From Siphonodentalium dalli (taxonomy: Eukaryota; Mollusca; Scaphopoda; Gadilida; Siphonodentaliidae), in contig CP136066.1 in the NCBI GenBank assembly GCA_032622095.1, positions 198,392,816 to 198,456,815 of the forward strand: a stretch of 64,000 nucleotides of DNA, written 5' to 3'. Below are positions 20,691 to 31,149 of this stretch, in pieces. Below the pieces are notes generated by a model. That model was given only the letters and a program-made list of their open reading frames with translations, did not search any database and had not been told where the DNA came from. Each line of letters opens with the position of its first letter. Positions within the stretch are counted from its first letter, which is position 1. Both the position numbers and the translations under genes were made by a program.

Positions 20691-21776
20691 ACAGACAAAA
20701 CAAAATCAATGGTGTTATCACTTACTCCCTCGACAGATTGTTTGGATCTCGAACTTGGTGATAACGAAATAGAGCAAGTTGACTGTCATAAACATCTTGG
20801 AGTATCTATACAATCGAACCTTCATTGGGACACCCATATAAGTGAAATTTGTAGCCGAGTGTCAACCAGACTATCACAACTGAGGAGAATAAAATTTCTT
20901 GTAAATAGACAAACCCTCGAGATAATGTTCAAAACTTACATACTTCCTATAATGGAGTACGGAGATGTTGTTTGGGAGAATGCACCCGATTGTCTCCTCC
21001 GGAAACTCGACCGCCTATATACAGACGCTGGTAGAATAGTAAGTGGTCTCACGCGTTTGGTGTCAGATGAAAAAGTCTTATTTGAACTTGGATGGCCCCC
21101 ATTAAGCGAAAGACGAAACCTCCATAAAATGCTTACCTGGAACAAAATAATTACTCATCATGTCCCTTCATATCTTACCAATCTATTACCAGCTACTGTC
21201 GCTGAAGCATCTCGATACCCCATCAGAAACCCCTTGCGATACATAAACTACTTTACGAACACGACTCATTTCAAATCGAGTTTCGTCCCATCCATGATAG
21301 CTGAATGGAATCTATCATGTAAAACTACTACCGATAACAAAAAAGTTGATGAACCCTCATCAGAACCAACTAAAGACGAAATCATAAGTAACATGTATAG
21401 AACATTCTGTAATAAAGAACTGACTTTGAAACCCCCACCATATTTCAATACAGGTCAAAGGAGATTAAATATTTTGCACTGTAGACTTAGAAATAACTGT
21501 AGCGACCTAAACTTTGATAAATATGAAAACTACATCTCAGCTCATCCAAATTGTACTTGTGGAAATTCATGTGAAGACGCAACCCATTGTTTCTTCAGTT
21601 GTCCTCTGTGCGCAGAAGCGAGAAATCGGATGTGGGCTCGTATGGATGAACTTAACGTGACTATTGTCTCCGAAAAAGATCTCCTGTTTGGTGTACAACA
21701 CTACAGCGGAAATCTAAATGCGCGCCTGTTTGAGACAGTACAATCATTTATCTCATCTACAGACCGTTTCTCTTAA
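20660..21776 (+). pseudogene. LINE ORF2 part 3: thumb and C-terminal zinc knuckle
   Basis: The longest intact stretch (about 370 codons) starts around WLVTFNTDKTK and KHLGVSIQSNLHW, the RT palm end and thumb. It continues through LPIMEYGDVVW, RRLNILHCRLRNNC and CTCG...EDATHCFFSC (cysteines at 21552 and 21558, histidine at 21585, cysteine at 21600), ending at a TAA at 21774-21776. The knuckle probably binds RNA. The apparent start codon lies in the wrong frame, so no native start is implied. Confidence 0.85.
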
Positions 21777-22060
21777 TCTCATAATTATCAGAATTTCTCT
21801 CGTTATAGTTTTCCTTACCCAAATTCTGCGAGACCACAGCCACACTTAAACAGTAACTTCTACAATACAACTGAATTAAAACCATCTCCGATATTTGAAT
21901 TTATTAGCAATTCAATGCCAGGGGAGAGGAGCTCCGATAAGTTCGGTAACTTGTGCTCCGATCCTCTGTGCCAACACTCATATCATCATTGTTATATTTA
22001 ATCTGTGTAATATATATTGTATGTAGTGGGTCACAATAAATATGTTCAAATCAGACTTCG

Positions 22061-22640
22061 CTGTTGAGGCTCCAACACTCGATCAATTCAAAAATATACA
22101 TAGACTCATTCTTCTATTATATAAAATACGAGTTCGACGACAAGTAATATGTTCAAGTGACTCACGGGTAAATATCGAATGACGATACATATATTTGTAA
22201 ACAAGCATTGAAAATAATGTTATTGGGACGAAAAGTCGCAAGACTTGTTCCGTATTATGATGATGATGATGATGATGATGATGAATGATGATGATGATAT
22301 GATTGATAGATCAAACCACTATTATGATGATCGTGTCGTTATTTGTTTAAAATACGTATCAATTGACATATACGCACCCGTTCCCTCATTAAAATCAACA
22401 TATTTCGACTATTTTAGGGGACCTCCGCTTATTCGGGGACCTCCACAAATAGACTTCCGCAAATAGAGACCTACTGCGAATTGTCACAACCGGAAAAATC
22501 CATTATTTATAAATAAAACGCCCAGCGAACCATAGCTGTCTAGAATCTCTAGGACAGTATACACCCGAGGGCGTTAATAACAGTGTGTGTTGTATCGGTC
22601 TCAATTAACATACGCCAACTCGTATGGCAAGTCAAACAAA
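22061..22640. other. Non-coding stretch with GAT microsatellite
   Basis: (ATG)n at 22256-22297 gives methionine- or aspartate-rich spurious ORFs. GGACCTCCGCTTATTCGGGG and nearby GGACCTCCACAAATAG look like a degenerate short repeat. No gene seen. Confidence 0.55.
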
Positions 22641-22644
22641 TATA

Positions 22645-24130
22645 TAGGTATAGGAGATAAGGGACCATGTATGCTGGTAAACAGGCCTAATGTCATCTTC
22701 AGTTGGTATTATTCATACAAAATACAGTTGGTATTATTCATACAAAATCACACTATGTAATTCAAATTAACATGCATGCACAAATAACAATGGCGGATAT
22801 TTTCTAACTACTTTTTTAAAGGTATTTCGTCAACAAACACCAGGCAACGTTATTCTTCAAACTCCATACAGGGTTTACCTCCCTTGATAACTAGGTAAGA
22901 CAATGCTACCGGCGACATTGTACCCACATTTGGTCGAATTCCGCGATGTACAGATATATAGGCAACCCCAAGAGTTCTAATTTGCTGCAATTTTGACTAG
23001 TGGCTTGTGAAAATCGTCAACAAAACTACTTCTCTTATTCTCCATTCTGAGAGAGTGACCGAAGGTTTTGCGTGGCTTATCGTCGTTTCACAGTCTTGGT
23101 CATAACACGATGCAAACTCCATGCGGGGATTACCTCGATGACAATTATGCTATATATATATATCTTTATTTCCTCCATCTAGGATAGTATGTTTAAAAAA
23201 AATAAAAAATTGTAACAATAATACAGAGAAGACAATAGATAATAATTCCCGCCACCATGAAGCACAAGCACTCATCGAAACAAACTCGCATAAGCACACA
23301 ATCTCATCAGCTTGCATCCGAATCCATGTTTACACATATACATAAAAAATGATATACATACATACATGCACACACACCCTCGCCCACAAACACCCCTACA
23401 TACACACATGTATACAGTAGGCCGTACAACACAAATATAAACTATATTTACGCGGGTGCACAATCATACTTATATATACATGTGTGTACATACATACATC
23501 TGCGTACACATACCTACACATGGATCAGGGCGGCCACGCATACCGGTCGCTGCAATTTGGATGAATAGCTTGCTAAAATCGTTAACAAAACTATCGCTCT
23601 AATTCTCCATTCTGTCATTAAGTTTTTAGTGCGAGAATTTATCCCAAAGCACATAGGAAATTTGATTTTGGTGCGTTCTGTTTTGCCATTTTGGTGGAAA
23701 ACCCCGCTCTAATATAGAAACCACGGACTAGTACCCATCCAGTGACAGAGTCAGAAAGGGAGTATGATTGGTGGGCTCTGTTAGAGATGGTCATTCTTAT
23801 CAGCAATTGGCATCCAAATGTTCAAATGTTGGCGCCATTTAACATGAATGTATCGTCGGCATCAGCTGTGAACTTGGGCACTATATTTCTTAATACAAGG
23901 TGGGACACTGTTTGCAGAGTCTATCAATATGCCTCTGAGCTTTAGTGGCCGTGTACGGTAAAATCTCGACTCATTCTGTTAAAGACAAGCAGTGCTTGTG
24001 GTTACTATTGTTATACCGGGCGGGAATATGACGCCATAAAGTGGTTAGCTTTATAAGTTATTAATTTGGCATGTGCAAAACAGTCATTAGACCCATGGAG
24101 ATTTTTTTTTTGGCTGAGCTACTAATATGA
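22645..24130. repeat. Dispersed repeat, copy B (empty sites)
   Basis: Colinear with 15700-17695 but lacking both MITEs. It has its own changes: the GTTGGTATTATTCATACAAAAT segment is doubled at 22701-22750, and 23045-23540 is extra sequence including CA/TACA microsatellite, with a second GCTGCAATTTTG-type segment after it. Confidence 0.8.
23160..23515. repeat. Microsatellite-rich insert (TA)n, (CA)n, (TACA)n
   Basis: TATATATATATA at 23151-23163, then ACATACATACATGCACACAC and similar up to 23515. The cysteine- and valine-rich minus-strand ORF here only reflects GTGTGT repeats. Confidence 0.65.
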
Positions 24131-25342
24131 CAGTGTGTGTTGTATCGATCTCAATTAACATACACTAACTGATAAGGTTGTTCTATATAAATGTAATCAG
24201 GATAAAGTGACAAGATTCTGTGAAAAAAAAACAATGATTAGTGATGGGCTAATGCCACCTCAAAATATGTATGGCATTTCCTGACTGCGAGTCTGCGACA
24301 TAATGAATGTAGCTATTTATCAGAGATAGGAGAATATAACAGCATTAAGGTTCTCAGTTTTCATCCATTTAAATACTAACATATACTTGTGGTATGCACT
24401 GTTCTCAGTTGTCACCAATTTAACATCCCACACAATAATCGAATGCAGAAAATTTGTCCTTTTATCGTGATCGTGTGAAAAAAAGTCATAATTTTTCCCA
24501 GCAAATAAACCAGTCCTTTCCGATCAATCCTTTTTTTAACGTACATGGCTCATTCGAACCCCAAAATTAAGTATACATGATTTAGTGTAAACATTATTTA
24601 ATTTTCGAACATAACATCAACACATACAAACACATTGACATAATTATACAACACTTGTTAAAAACTAGGATAAGTCAACAAACATGATTTGGTTAGAGGT
24701 ATATCTCAAAACATACAATGCACATGCAGTTATGCAGTTATTGTCATGAACGTGTTTTATATTTTCATTTCAGGTTGTATTGCGATTTATATATATTTTT
24801 TTTTATTATTTCAGGGTGTATGTTGTTTTGTTAATTGGCCATTTAAAAAAATAAAGTATCTATCTATCTATCTATCTATCTATCACGCCTACGCAGGATA
24901 AACAAGTCGATATAAACGCTCAAAAAAAGTGTTTGTTTCTTATATTTTTCAGTAAATTTTAAATCGTTTCGTTTGTGTCGGACACATGTTTAGCTATTGT
25001 ATTGTAATGTTTGGGCTGTGTGTTGATCGTTCGTCGGCCGTGCATGTATGCGTCTGTCAACAAGTTCCTTTGGCACACACTCCAGGACACATCTCTCAGC
25101 CGATCGTCATCAAACTTCATAGTGATATTATGTTGACCTCCTGATGGGAGCTTACAATTGTTCAGAATTTCGTTGAAAAACATGGCCGCCAGCGGCCATC
25201 TTGGTTTCAGTTTTGAATCCATCAGCATACCCTACATGCTAAATCCCTCACCCGATCGGCACTAAACTTCATATGGTTCTTCGGGTCGTCAATGTGAAAC
25301 TTTGATGGTATTACAAACTTTTATGGTATTACATACGAAATG
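24131..25342. other. Non-coding stretch with TATC microsatellite tail
   Basis: (TATC)n at 24856-24884 directly follows AAAAAAATAAAG, a structure typical of a retroelement 3' end (perhaps 24590-24884), but no domain confirms it. At 25090-25270 the words CCGATCGTCATCAAACTTCA and CCGATCGGCACTAAACTTCA recur, a motif similar to that in the Helitron-like copies. No gene seen. Confidence 0.45.
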
Positions 25343-25480
25343 AACGGCGGTTTCAATGTGGTCATGGGATTTTGACCACGAGAAAAATTCAGCAAACTGC
25401 ATGAACCCCGAAGGGGTTCATGCGGAGTTTGCTGATTTTTTATCGCGGTCAAAACCCATGACCACATTGAAACCGCCGTT
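25343..25480. repeat. Long foldback, about 67-bp arms
   Basis: Left arm begins AACGGCGGTTTCAATGTGG and right arm ends with its complement CCACATTGAAACCGCCGTT. Arms pair throughout (GGTCATGGG, TTTGACC, CAGCAAACT, CATGAACCCC) around a GAA centre. Nearly a perfect hairpin. Confidence 0.9.
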
Positions 25481-25494
25481 TATTATTTATATTT

Positions 25495-25715
25495 ATATAC
25501 TTACGCTCTTTAAAACACTTTTCCAAATATGTCCGTTATTTCGTCAAAAACACTTTTTCAAATATCTCCGTTATTTCGTTTATAAAAATAATTTCATATT
25601 TCTATATTTCGCCCTATTTCGCTGTATTTTCCTATTTCGATTTTTCGTGCTATTTCGCTGTATTTTCATATTTCGCTTTTTCGTTGTATTTCATATTTCG
25701 ATAATTCGCTATATT
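25495..25715. repeat. TATTTCG-rich degenerate tandem repeat
   Basis: CTATTTCGCTGTATTTTC and close variants recur every 13 to 26 bp. The preceding CCGTTATTTCGTCAAAAACA words also occur, inverted, at 61500-61610. The phenylalanine-rich 120-codon ORF through it (25356-25718) is a by-product. Confidence 0.7.
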
Positions 25716-25927
25716 TGACATATTATGGGATATGGGATTATATTATAACCAACATTCTGATAGTCAATCGAACATCTCGTGCTACCCGTGCTCGCGATTA
25801 GATGCCACTAGCCATTCAATCGTGAACCTCGATTACATATTGTTTGCTATCAAATCCTTGGCGTATTGGCTGACTAGATACTCAAGCAGTCGGTAATGTC
25901 CGACAATCCCCGCTGATTTCCGGGACC

Positions 25928-25999
25928 AATGTGTTCATAAACCTATGAACGACATTGAAAGTGACGTCACGTTACGTTCATATGTTTATGAACGCATTG
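25928..25999. repeat. Inverted repeat centred on a consensus CRE
   Basis: CAATGTGTTCATAAAC...TATGAACG and CGTTCATATGTTTATGAACG...CATTG form complementary arms. Between them lies TGACGTCA (25962-25969), a full cAMP-response/ATF element. Whether it functions is unknown. Confidence 0.65.
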
Positions 26000-26868
26000 A
26001 ATAAGGGGGCGTGTCTACCGTAACGCTATGGGGAAATCGGAAGAGATATCAGGTGTATGTAAATATATATATATAATCCGAATTAACGCTCCCAAATGAC
26101 TATTTCTTTGGCTTTGGGTGGTAAAAATATTTGATTCTAGTCGAGGAACTCACCCATCAAACCTCAGAGTTATTAGGTATCGATTTTTAAAATCTGTTAT
26201 TTTTCACCACCTGGAATATTTGGCTGCCTAGCAAATATTCGACGAGTCGACAGACTATAGTTGACAGTGATTAGCATTTTTTTTTGGTAATTAATCGATT
26301 CTGATAACTGAAACGTCTTTTGAAGAAATGTTGTTGCAACTAGACTTGTGAAGAAAAGGAAAGAAGACCAATAAGAAAAGACAACAAAAGATGACATGAT
26401 AAGGATTATGTTGATCTATGTGAATATATATCTTCTCCTGAATTGAAGGATTGATGCATGGACTTCTCGGACACAGTGAGGCTTGATTCTCTCTAAACCT
26501 CGATAAAGTAAAGACAATTCATAGGAATCAAAGAAATCGCATGAAAATGAAAGATTTAAATATAAAATCTTAACTCCATTGATGTGGTTTTTAATAGCAT
26601 ATACTGCTATCTTAAAGCTTCTGCCTAGAAATTGAGCGACCAATAATATGACTTCTGAACTAGCAGGAAGAGTCTTTATTCCAAGTAAAGACAGAACAGA
26701 AAATAAGATTTCCATCGAACTAGATGGTTCGTGTGTGCACCAACAGCAAAGGCTTTAGACTGACACTTTAGTTTCTCCTCGAAGTTGTGAAATATATGTA
26801 GAAAACTCTAAAAGGAATATAACCGACTAAGACGTTAATGCTGGGATGGATCACAATTAATGGTTCAA
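26000..26868. other. Non-coding stretch, no gene recognised
   Basis: Two minus-strand ORFs (26197-26397, 26416-26715) lack any domain I recognise and have weak codon structure. No TIR or repeat was noticed. Confidence 0.4.
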
Positions 26869-26872
26869 TTAA

Positions 26873-27264
26873 CCCTTTACCCAACAGAACGGCCCTGTGC
26901 CAATGCATTCTCTTATATATGCGAGTCGACCATAGGTCGCCTCGCATATATAAGAGAATGCATTGGCTTAACACATTAAAAATTATAAAATTGTTAAAGA
27001 ATGTAAGAAAAAATGGTAAAAAGTGTTAAAAAAAGATTTTGTTTAGGCCAATGCATTCTCTTATATATGCGAGGCGACCTATGGTCGACTCGCATATATA
27101 AGAGAATGCATTGGCACAGGGCATAACTGTAACTATCACAATGTGGTCAAGGAGCCGGTTCCAATGATATCCATATTTGTATGGTTCTATTGAGACAGAC
27201 CGAAGATATTTTAGGCTGTTGAAGCTTTATTTGGCCGGTTTTGGCCGGTTTGTTGGGTAAAGGG
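26873..27264 (-). mobile_element. TTAA-type (piggyBac-like) MITE, 392 bp, reverse orientation
   Basis: TTAA at 26869-26872 and 27265-27268 flank CCCTTTACCCAACA-type ends. The content is the reverse complement of the copy at 17149-17539, including both palindrome cores (about 26894-26967 and 27048-27115) and the AAAGCTTCAACAGCC-type segment. Confidence 0.9.
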
Positions 27265-27324
27265 TTAAATGAATCCGAGTTTGGACAGCCAATCATAGAC
27301 CATGAGTCGAAACTAGCAGGTGGG

Positions 27325-27545
27325 GAAAAGCAAACAAGCGTGGTAAAACTGTACGTTTTGTGGGCAGACAGATGCAATTGACGAATATCATATCATATCC
27401 ATTTGCAAAAGCATAATAGGGGCCAGGCAGAAATATACACCGCGATGGTTCATGCGAGGAACCTGCTAGATGGAAATTCTACATACTAGTAGCGTCCCAC
27501 AATCCAGAAATCCAGAAAGGCTTAGGCTTTTTTATTAAGATAGGA
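27325..27545 (+). pseudogene. LINE C-terminal fragment (zinc-knuckle type)
   Basis: One frame reads NCTFCGQTDAIDEYHI, then ARQKYTPRWF, then a stop, and continues in frame to about 27536. C-x2-C followed by DEYH and RQKY is the usual C-terminus of some molluscan and cnidarian LINE proteins. A frameshift precedes it (WGKANKRGK lies in another frame). It differs in sequence from the 21.5 kb LINE. Confidence 0.6.
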
Positions 27546-27639
27546 CTGAGTAAGATCGAATAAGAAGTGAGTCGTTGATGCGAAATAACGATTATGATAT
27601 GATGTATATGACCAGTGCTGCTATTGGTGATGTTAATGA

Positions 27640-27652
27640 TTGTTGTTGTTGT

Positions 27653-27686
<34 letters not shown>

Positions 27687-27745
27687 AACGATGGTGATGA
27701 TAATGGTGATGATGATGACGATGTTGATGATGATGACGATGATAT
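27640..27745. repeat. GAT microsatellite
   Basis: (GAT)n with GAC/GGT interruptions. It yields aspartate-rich and serine-rich spurious ORFs on the two strands. Confidence 0.9.
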
Positions 27746-28678
27746 ATACACTGATGATCATACAGCATTATTATATGTAAATAGTGTAAATATGTTTGTC
27801 AACTCTAATGCCTGTTAACTCACGAATGAGTTCATTAAAGCATAGAAAATTGTATAACGAAGACTATGTCACTAGAAATTGTTGACTACCAATCATGCGT
27901 AAAACTAAGGATTTCCTTATCTACAAATACTTCATTCATTTTCATATTTTGTTCCACTGACCATTTCCATAATTCATTTTTATCAGACAATTTCTATGTA
28001 AACATGTGTCAACAACCGCATTTGTTAGTCAATGGCAAATATATGCAGCTGATTTCAATCCCAAACTTAAAACTGTATCGCAATAGATTTAGATTTTATT
28101 GCGCCATTTGAATGAAACTAAATGAAAGTCACCTGGATCTATGTATTTTTTATTTAATCACAAGAAAGGCTTCAAAATCAGCTTACACCATTTTCCCTAT
28201 AACTTAACTACCTGAACTGAGCTGTCAACGGTCGGAGGTATGGTGAAGTTTTAAATTATCACCAAGATAAGAATCCTTTTGGGATTCTATTACTGACATA
28301 ATTACATTTAGGGAAGCTAACGTCCATAATAACTCGCCTCTCGTTGGTTATTTCTTTAGAATTGTATAATAAAAAGGATTAATAATAAAAGGTAGCATAA
28401 ATGGGTCTGATTTGAAAGGCACAATGATAGAATTATGTTCAATTTATGACACAATGAACTGATTGAACTGTTGTGTGAACTCCAGACCTCCTTTATGATT
28501 ACATATTGCTTGATTCGCAATTTATTGAGTCTTAGTAATCCCAATTGGGAAACCAAATTCATGAAATTTACAAATTCTTTAACTTCATAAAATAAAATTC
28601 AAGCATAATTTTAATATTGTGAATGTTGAGTCCACTTTTCACTGGGATTTACAGACATTTCGCCCTGATTTATCAGAC
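27746..28678. other. Non-coding AT-rich stretch, nothing recognised
   Basis: Only short ORFs with no domains; no repeats noticed. Confidence 0.4.
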
Positions 28679-29177
28679 TTAGCGCCCTGACTCGAATTTG
28701 TGATTGTCCATTTCGCGTTCCCTGTCAATGTCACTATTGCGATCGTCACCAAATGAATCAGAATTTTCTACCTCGGAGTCCCCCAGAAGAAGTTTACTAA
28801 GATGAGAATCTGCCATTTTACTCAGTTTTTCCAATTTTCGTAAATCATCGATGTTTACAGTACCGATTGATTCTGTTTTTGTTTTGGTTCTGTGTACCTT
28901 TCAGCCCCTTTCAGCGAAGAGTGTTTCGTTCTTCCTGCTTTTCTTTCCGGGGGTCATTTTTTCAATTTCTGACAACTCTATATGTATTTGCAAATTCTGG
29001 TTATCCTCATCGTAAGTGCTTCATCTTCGAGGTCATTAACGGCTGGAATTTCATCGAACTCGTCGATCAGATCCTCTTACTTTTTACTTCGGTTTCGACG
29101 TCCGACAACTTGATTCCATCATTCAACTTTTTATAATCGATTTTGGCGTTTGAACGCTGGGTTCGAGACGCTGCCAT
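28679..29177 (-). pseudogene. Broken coding remnant, perhaps retroelement gag-like
   Basis: From an ATG at 29177-29175 the minus strand reads MAASRTQRSNAKIDYKKLND, then shifts frame to DLIDEFDEIPAVNDLEDEAL, shifts again to a coiled-coil-like, charged stretch (LSEIEKMTPGKKSRKN), then after a TGA near 28910 continues as VNIDDLRKLEKLSKMADSHL and GDSEVENSDSF to a TAA at 28681-28679. The continuity of charged, coding-like sequence across two shifts and one stop suggests one former ORF of about 165 codons. No domain is recognised. The highly charged, coiled-coil character would fit an N-terminal gag or ORF1 region of a retroelement, but this is inference. Confidence 0.5.
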
Positions 29178-29688
29178 GTCGATTATGCTCTCGTAAGACG
29201 TAACAACAACACTCAATAATTCAACTTGATTTTGATTTCAATCAACAGTCTGCTTTTGAAATAAATAATGAGAGATTTGAGGTTTTCAAAGCACAGTAAA
29301 CAGATTTTCGCGTACAGCATATCAAAATATCAATAATGAAACCCAAACTTCGATAAAGTTCCTTGATTATGCAAAAAGTAAAACAAAAATAACTACTAAA
29401 ATTAAAAGAAAAATCCAAAATACTACCCGTTAAATTTGGACGCATGCAACCGCCCGAGACTCTAAATTCCGCGTGTTTTGCTTGTCCCAACTCTTGGGAC
29501 CAGTTTACCCCTGGTACATTATTTAACCCTTTATATACTAAATGAAATTCTCCCATTCAATTACAAAAGAATACATTGGAATGATCTATTATTAATTTGG
29601 CGGGATGCTATATGGGTATATGAGCAGACGACAACCACACATAATGCTAATACAAGACAGTGCAGAAGAATTCATATTTATTGGTGGG
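29178..29688. other. Non-coding stretch, nothing recognised
   Basis: Short ORFs on both strands only; no repeat signatures before 29689. Confidence 0.4.
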
Positions 29689-29766
29689 AAATGTTCAGAT
29701 AATAAGTTCAACGAGCGGTCTTATTATTTGAACATTTCCAAGGGCAACTACTCGTCACTGAGTATT
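29689..29766. repeat. Inverted repeat related to 480-530
   Basis: GGAAATGTTCAGATAATAAG and CTTATTATTTGAACATTTCC form arms; the following ACTACTCGTCACTGAGTATT matches, inverted, the sequence at about 483-505. It directly abuts the TIR element at 29768. Confidence 0.65.
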
Positions 29767-29767
29767 T

Positions 29768-30027
29768 GTGACCCGCCATATCAAATCCAGTCGTAAGCGC
29801 TTCTATATATGTGTGGGGCTCCCTGCAGGGTAATGGATGTTTTTTATTTTATGTCCTAAAAATTGTAAGAAACATTTATTTAAAAAATAATTTTAAAAAA
29901 TTGTTAGGCCAATGCATTCTCTTATATATGCGAGGCGACCTATGGTCGACTCGCATATATAAGAGAATGCATTGGCACAGGGTAAAAAAATCCCGACTTA
30001 CGACTGGATTTGATATGGCGGGTCACA
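29768..30027 (+). mobile_element. TIR element (MITE), 260 bp, with palindrome core
   Basis: Ends are TGTGACCCGCCATATCAAAT plus CCAGTCGTAAG and the exact complement at 29998-30027. It carries GTGTGGGGCTCCCTGCAGGG and, at 29908-29976, the same palindrome core that occurs in the TTAA-type MITEs. The termini differ from piggyBac-like ends, so two element families share one core. The outer ATTT may be a target duplication. Partial copies are at 2287-2470 and 4225-4385. Confidence 0.8.
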
Positions 30028-30225
30028 TTTAGTAGAACGGGTTAACGGATATAGCGAGAATGTTTCATTTTGGGGAGAATAGCTACGAAATTAAATTGTA
30101 TTGGCTGAAGTCGGGTTCTGTTCCATTTGCCACGGTGTTGCAAGGTTAAATGGTAGATGACACCAGCGGGAGCTTTTGTGTGCTCAACATGACTCGACTT
30201 CCGGTAGCAATTTGCTCGTGGTAGA

Positions 30226-30378
30226 GATCGGAACCCACCTGCGAGTTAATTAGTGCTTCTCGGATTCCTCCACGTTAGGAATCGATTTGGGAGACAGTTT
30301 ATCTCATTTGTTTTCTGTCGGGATCACAGCATCTCACCATCTTCTCTCTGTCTCTGACAGCGAATTCAAATTTCTGCA
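30226..30378 (+). repeat. 150-bp direct repeat, left copy
   Basis: GATCGGAACCCACCTGCGAG, CATTTGTTTTCTGTCGGGAT and TCTCTGACAGCGAATTCAAA match 30979-31124 in order with scattered changes. The pair flanks the 19-bp satellite. Confidence 0.8.
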
Positions 30379-30667
30379 GTTCTTCCCAGTCCGATGCAGA
30401 CGCAATTTTCCAACTGTTCGGTCGGGTATGGAAATTTTGTCATGTTTTTTTTGTCTACTTTAACGGAGTGCTGATGACAATTCTGACAGTGACTGACACC
30501 CCCAATGAAGACCACGTGACCACGTTCTGGTTGTGCCTCTGGCAGCGACTTCGTATTTCTTGACGTTTGGGGTGTCTCTCCCTCAGGTTTGGCCAAAATG
30601 TATCAACAGTTGGAAATTTCACGCCAAAAGCAGGTTGAAATTATTCTGATAGTTTGGTTTTCCAAAC
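30379..30667. other. Stretch between direct repeats, unrecognised ORF
   Basis: A 76-codon minus-strand ORF (30596-30366) contains HCQNCHQH and a C-x-C pair, but matches no family I know and ends inside the direct repeat. Probably chance. Confidence 0.3.
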
Positions 30668-30930
30668 CAGTATAAACTTTGAATACTATTATAAACATTG
30701 AAAAATATTATAAACATTGAATACTTTATTATAAACATTGAATACTATTATAAACATTGAATACTATTATAAACATTGAATACTATTATAAACATTGAAT
30801 AATATGATAAACATTGAATACTATTATTATAAACATTGAATACTATTTTAGACATTGAATACTATTATAAACATTGAATACTATTATAAACATTGAATTA
30901 CTATTATAAATATTGAATACTACATGTATT
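30668..30930 (+). repeat. Minisatellite, 19-bp unit, about 13 copies
   Basis: The unit TAAACATTGAATACTATTA is tandemly repeated with small indels. Confidence 0.9.
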
Positions 30931-30978
30931 CAATGTTTTTGTTTTCAACAAAAATTGGCATATTGTCAAGATTGTCAA

Positions 30979-31124
30979 GATCGGAAGCCACCTGCGAGTA
31001 ATTAGTGCTTCTCCAATTCCTCTACAATATGAATCGATTTGGGGGGACAATTTGTCTCATTTGTTTTCTGTCGGGATCACAGTATCTCACCATCTTCTCT
31101 GTCTCTGACAGCGAATTCAAATTT
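30979..31124 (+). repeat. 150-bp direct repeat, right copy
   Basis: Second copy of 30226-30378. After it, sequences diverge (GTGATATTTTTTC versus CTGCAGTTCTTCC). Confidence 0.8.
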
Positions 31125-31149
31125 GTGATATTTTTTCAAAGTTTTGTTT

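Larger units (their letters stand above)
18583..22060 (+). mobile_element. Decayed APE-type non-LTR retrotransposon (LINE)
   Basis: Domains in order are an APE-like endonuclease (18634-19240), a reverse transcriptase (about 19900-20700), thumb and connector, and a C-terminal zinc knuckle (21552-21602), then a 3' UTR ending near an AATAAA at 22034-22039. Four frameshifts (about 19728, 20018, 20205, 20690) and a TAA at 20497-20499 interrupt the coding region. There is no ORF1 upstream; the sequence runs straight into the CR1-like remnant, so the copy is 5' truncated or recombined. The exact clade within the jockey/CR1/I-like assemblage is unresolved. It cannot move by itself. Confidence 0.9.

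Noticed and set aside
25356-25718. Phenylalanine-rich 120-codon ORF resembling a membrane protein
   Set aside because: It begins inside a foldback and reads through the TATTTCG repeat, which explains the hydrophobic composition.
27479-27818. Poly-aspartate and poly-serine ORFs
   Set aside because: They read the GAT microsatellite on either strand.
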